5,240 nt of DNA, from positions 1 to 5,240 of the forward strand of contig CAAGAB010000204.1 in the NCBI GenBank assembly GCA_900767685.1, written 5' to 3'. Positions 1 to 5,240 of this stretch are shown here, in pieces (within the stretch, counting starts at the first letter, position 1; each line of letters starts with the position of its first letter). Source of the DNA: an uncultured Coprococcus sp. GTDB taxonomy: Bacteria > Bacillota_A > Clostridia > Lachnospirales > Lachnospiraceae. The position numbers and the translations under genes were made by a program. A model generated the notes under the pieces. The model was not told the DNA's origin, did no database searches, and worked only from the letters and a program-made list of their open reading frames with translations.

Positions 1-1
1 A

Positions 2-3939
<3,938 letters not shown>

Positions 3940-3960
3940 ATATAAATCAGAAGTCCTTTG

Positions 3961-3990
3961 GGGATGAGTGTACCTTTCACGTATCATCCC
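3961..3990 (+). terminator. Stem-loop just after glpK, possible transcript end or RNA 3' structure
   Basis: GGGATGA (3961-3967) is the exact reverse complement of TCATCCC (3984-3990), enclosing 16 bases in which TAC (3971-3973) can also pair with GTA (3981-3983), or GTG with CAC. It starts 22 bases after the glpK stop codon, a usual place for a terminator. No T-tract follows (GATCTTATC), so intrinsic termination would be weak. It may instead protect the mRNA 3' end or be chance pairing. Confidence 0.35.
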
Positions 3991-4039
3991 GATCTTATCA
4001 ATTGCGTCAATTGTAACATCGCAACATAAAATACTGTGT

Positions 4040-4076
4040 TTTAGGATAAAATTATCCAGAGAAAGCATAATTTCCC
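4040..4076. repeat. Imperfect direct repeat, copy 1
   Basis: This begins TTTAGGATAA and ends TTTCCC, as does copy 2 at 4130-4167. By eye about three quarters of positions agree with one gap, best at both ends. Copy 1 contains the inverted repeat GGATAA-AA-TTATCC (4044-4057), which has the size and symmetry of a dimeric regulator site. Copy 2 keeps the left half but has TTGTCA in place of the right half. The role is unknown; the pair could be operator sites for the downstream gene or remnants of a duplication. Confidence 0.5.
4044..4057. promoter_or_regulatory. 14-base inverted repeat, possible operator
   Basis: GGATAA and TTATCC are perfect 6-base arms around an AA centre. The match lies in otherwise unstructured AT-rich intergenic DNA and its left half recurs at 4134-4139 in copy 2 of the direct repeat. 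No regulator is encoded nearby in the window, so the binding protein, if any, is unknown. Arms this AT-rich can arise by chance. Confidence 0.3.
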
Positions 4077-4114
4077 CCTCAGGGTATAAAAATTTGAAAT
4101 TTGTATCCTGGGGG
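4074..4114 (+). terminator. C5/G5 hairpin, candidate terminator or regulatory stem-loop
   Basis: CCCCC (4074-4078) pairs with GGGGG (4110-4114). AGG (4081-4083) pairs with CCT (4107-4109) after a two-base bulge, and TATAAA pairs loosely with TTTGTA around an AT-rich loop. Outside the G/C core, AATTT and ATATT extend the helix with one mismatch. The 3' side runs into ATATTTT, a short T-rich tail, so this could be the intrinsic terminator of the glpK transcript about 170 bases after its stop. It lies between the two direct repeats, so a regulatory element of the next gene is also possible. Confidence 0.4.
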
Positions 4115-4129
4115 ATATTTTGTGCCCGG

Positions 4130-4167
4130 TTTAGGATAATTTTGTCACAGAAAATAATAAATTTCCC
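4130..4167. repeat. Imperfect direct repeat, copy 2
   Basis: This begins TTTAGGATAA and ends TTTCCC, as does copy 1 at 4040-4076. The offset between copy starts is 90 bases, with the C5/G5 hairpin in between. Copy 2 ends directly before a TTGAAA that could be a promoter -35 element, so a protein bound here would sit just upstream of RNA polymerase. Confidence 0.5.
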
Positions 4168-4197
4168 TTGAAATGGAAAAAATGGAGAAATTATAAA
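4168..4197 (+). promoter_or_regulatory. Candidate sigma-A promoter upstream of the ROK gene (distal)
   Basis: TTGAAA (4168-4173) matches the -35 consensus at five of six positions. TATAAA (4192-4197) matches the -10 consensus at five of six, with an 18-base spacer. It would give a leader of roughly 130 bases before the ROK start. AT-rich DNA yields such matches by chance, so this is a candidate only. Confidence 0.4.
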
Positions 4198-4248
4198 AAG
4201 AAGTACCTAAAAAGAAATATCTCAAAACGAAAAAAGCAAAATAACCAA

Positions 4249-4277
4249 TTGGATTTAGTCGGAATAAATGGCATAAT
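4249..4277 (+). promoter_or_regulatory. Candidate sigma-A promoter upstream of the ROK gene (proximal)
   Basis: CATAAT (4272-4277) matches the -10 consensus at five of six positions. It sits 17 bases after TTGGAT (4249-4254), a -35 that keeps only the TTG. A start near 4284 would give a leader of about 50 bases. It is closer to the gene than the distal candidate but has the weaker -35. Confidence 0.35.
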
Positions 4278-4324
4278 GTACAAAGAAAAGCATAAAAGAA
4301 AAAACAATGGGTAATGAGAAAAGC

Positions 4325-4330
4325 AGGAGG
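4325..4330 (+). promoter_or_regulatory. Ribosome binding site of the ROK gene
   Basis: AGGAGG ends five bases before the ATG at 4336. An in-frame TGA at 4315-4317 closes the frame upstream, so this ATG is the first usable start and the site settles it. Confidence 0.85.
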
Positions 4331-4335
4331 GACTT

Positions 4336-5240
4336 ATGTATTTAGTATTTGATGTAGGGGCAACATTTATAAAGTATGCGTTAATGGACGATAAGGGCAA
4401 TATATCGGGAAAGGGTAAGACTCCAACCGATAGATATGCCGAGGCTGGGACTCCGGCATTTGTGGCGCAGATCAAGAAGGTGTATGACGAGAAAGTACTG
4501 GACTGTGACATAACAGGAATTGCCATGGGGCTTCCTGGACAGATAGATGTCGAGCGCGGCATAGTGTACGGCGGTGGCGGGATCAAGTATCTTGATGGTG
4601 CACATCTTGGTGATCTCATATCAGAGGCATGCGGCGGTGTGTCTGTAGCCCTTGAGAACGATGGCAAATGTGCGGCTCTCGCAGAGTTGTGGCTGGGCAA
4701 TGCCAGCACGGCTACAAATGCAGCAGTCGTTGTCGTGGGTACAGGAATCGGCGGTGGAATAATCATTGACAGAAAGATCCACAGGGGCAAGAGACTTCTG
4801 GCAGGTGAATTGTCATATGCCCTCATGAACATGACAAGGGAAGAAGCTGATAATGTCAGATGCTGTGAAGAGCTGACTGTCGAGGAGACATTTGAATATA
4901 ACCCATTCATGGTGACATCAACATGTACTGCAAGCTCAATTACATACAAAGCATCCAAGATCATGCATATGAAGCCTGAGGAGGTGTCCGGTGAGATGGT
5001 ATATCAGTGGATCGATGAGGGCAATCAGGAGATCATAGATATGGTTGAGGATTCATACTTCTCCATAGCAAAGCTCTGCTGTAATCTGTACATGACGATA
5101 GATCCGGATGTCATACTTATTGGAGGCGGAATGAGTGCCAACCCGAACTTTGTTCCGGGGGTTAAGAAGTATGTGGACAAGATTAGAAAGATGACCAAGC
5201 CCTACGATGGTATGGTTATCGACACATGCAAGTTTCGCAA
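4336..5240 (+). CDS. ROK-family sugar kinase or kinase-like protein, zinc-motif-less (3' partial)
   Basis: The frame runs from ATG 4336 off the right edge with 301 complete codons. ROK kinases are usually about 300 residues, so little should be missing. Visible motifs: N-terminal phosphate loop FDVGATFIK (5-13); GLPGQ (65-69); END with candidate catalytic base Asp109 (107-109), followed by AALAELWLGN as in ROK glucokinases; second phosphate loop GTGIGGG (135-141); and DPDVILIGGGMS (256-267) in the C-terminal ATP-binding half. No N-terminal helix-turn-helix is present, so it resembles the kinase branch rather than the repressor branch. At the usual ExGH site the sequence is AGELSYAL (156-163), and no CxCGxxGC cluster follows, so the structural zinc site is absent. 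The likely reaction is ATP-dependent phosphorylation of a hexose, amino sugar or glucoside in the cytoplasm; the substrate cannot be assigned. It is separated from glpK by a control region and probably has its own promoter. Confidence 0.92.
   Translation, partial: MYLVFDVGATFIKYALMDDKGNISGKGKTPTDRYAEAGTPAFVAQIKKVYDEKVLDCDITGIAMGLPGQIDVERGIVYGGGGIKYLDGAHLGDLISEACGGVSVALENDGKCAALAELWLGNASTATNAAVVVVGTGIGGGIIIDRKIHRGKRLLAGELSYALMNMTREEADNVRCCEELTVEETFEYNPFMVTSTCTASSITYKASKIMHMKPEEVSGEMVYQWIDEGNQEIIDMVEDSYFSIAKLCCNLYMTIDPDVILIGGGMSANPNFVPGVKKYVDKIRKMTKPYDGMVIDTCKFR

Larger units (their letters stand above)
3940..4335. other. AT-rich intergenic region between glpK and the ROK gene
   Basis: This 396-base stretch carries no convincing gene. 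It contains a stem-loop near the glpK end (3961-3990), two imperfect ~37-base direct repeats (4040-4076, 4130-4167) flanking a C5/G5 hairpin (4074-4114), then an A-rich, purine-rich leader (about 4171-4325) with two candidate promoters and the Shine-Dalgarno of the next gene. The base composition is much richer in A/T than the flanking coding sequence. An open frame at 3968-4171 uses a GTG start and ends in low-complexity sequence; I do not regard it as a gene. Confidence 0.8.

Noticed and set aside
3998..4013. Tandem TCAATTG copies separated by CG
   Set aside because: Seven-base repeats in AT-rich DNA are expected by chance; there is no further support for an operator.
4011..4025. TGTAACATCGCAACA, resembling a CcpA cre site
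   Set aside because: The halves do not keep the cre spacing and symmetry, and it lies far from the candidate promoters.
3968..4171. 67-codon + strand open frame in the intergenic region
   Set aside because: It has a GTG start without a proper Shine-Dalgarno, lies across hairpins and repeats, has unremarkable composition for AT-rich non-coding DNA and resembles no family I recognise.
4307..4345. 12-codon open frame overlapping the ROK start, possible leader peptide
   Set aside because: There is no Shine-Dalgarno before it in the purine-rich leader, and another equally short frame starts at 4314; chance frames are expected here.
4191..4964. 257-codon minus-strand open frame opposite the ROK gene
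   Set aside because: It is antisense to a clearly recognised kinase; its tail reads through A-rich leader DNA as a Phe-rich run, and no ribosome binding site or family match is seen.

Overview
The window reads as chromosomal DNA from a Gram-positive, low-to-moderate-GC Firmicute, most likely a Lachnospiraceae-type Clostridia. This rests on strong AGGAGG ribosome binding sites, a TTG start, frequent AGA/AGG and ATA codons, a Bacillota-type glycerol kinase, a zinc-motif-less ROK protein and a TetM-like GTPase fused to a YacP/Rae1-like nuclease domain. No species can be named from the sequence alone. All three genes lie on the + strand, and the first and last are cut by the window edges. I see no tRNA, rRNA, CRISPR array, insertion sequence or phage gene.

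Region 1 (2-2419) is the 3' part of a large translational GTPase of the TetM/TetO/EF-G type. The reading frame is open to the left edge. The residues just before the first visible Met complete a GTPase G4 motif (NKMD), so the ATG at 20 is internal and roughly 120-125 N-terminal residues (P-loop, switch regions, G3) lie outside. After EF-G-like domains II-V come a family-specific extension, a Gly/Ser-rich linker and a complete C-terminal NYN (PIN-like) nuclease domain closely resembling B. subtilis YacP/Rae1, which cleaves mRNA in the ribosomal A site. The domain IV loop that displaces tetracycline in TetM is replaced, so a tetracycline-resistance label would be misleading. This fusion is the most interesting item in the window.

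Region 2 (2452-3939) is glpK, a full-length glycerol kinase. It starts at TTG behind a strong Shine-Dalgarno sequence 32 bases after the GTPase stop, with no convincing terminator between them, so the two genes may be co-transcribed. The kinase keeps its catalytic residues but has Glu where lactic-acid-bacterial enzymes carry the HPr-phosphorylated His.

Region 3 (3940-4335) is an AT-rich 396-base intergenic stretch. It holds a stem-loop soon after glpK, then a pair of imperfect ~37-base direct repeats flanking a C5/G5 hairpin, then two candidate sigma-A-type promoters in A-rich sequence. It separates glpK from the next gene and probably contains both the end of the glpK transcript and the control region of the downstream gene.

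Region 4 (4336 to the right edge) is a ROK-family sugar kinase or kinase-like protein, 301 residues visible, running off the window. It has the ATP-binding and catalytic Asp motifs but lacks the GH...CxCGxxGC zinc signature of classical ROK glucokinases. Together, the second and third genes suggest carbohydrate/polyol phosphorylation. The first gene is a translation or ribosome-rescue function whose link to glycerol metabolism may be only positional.
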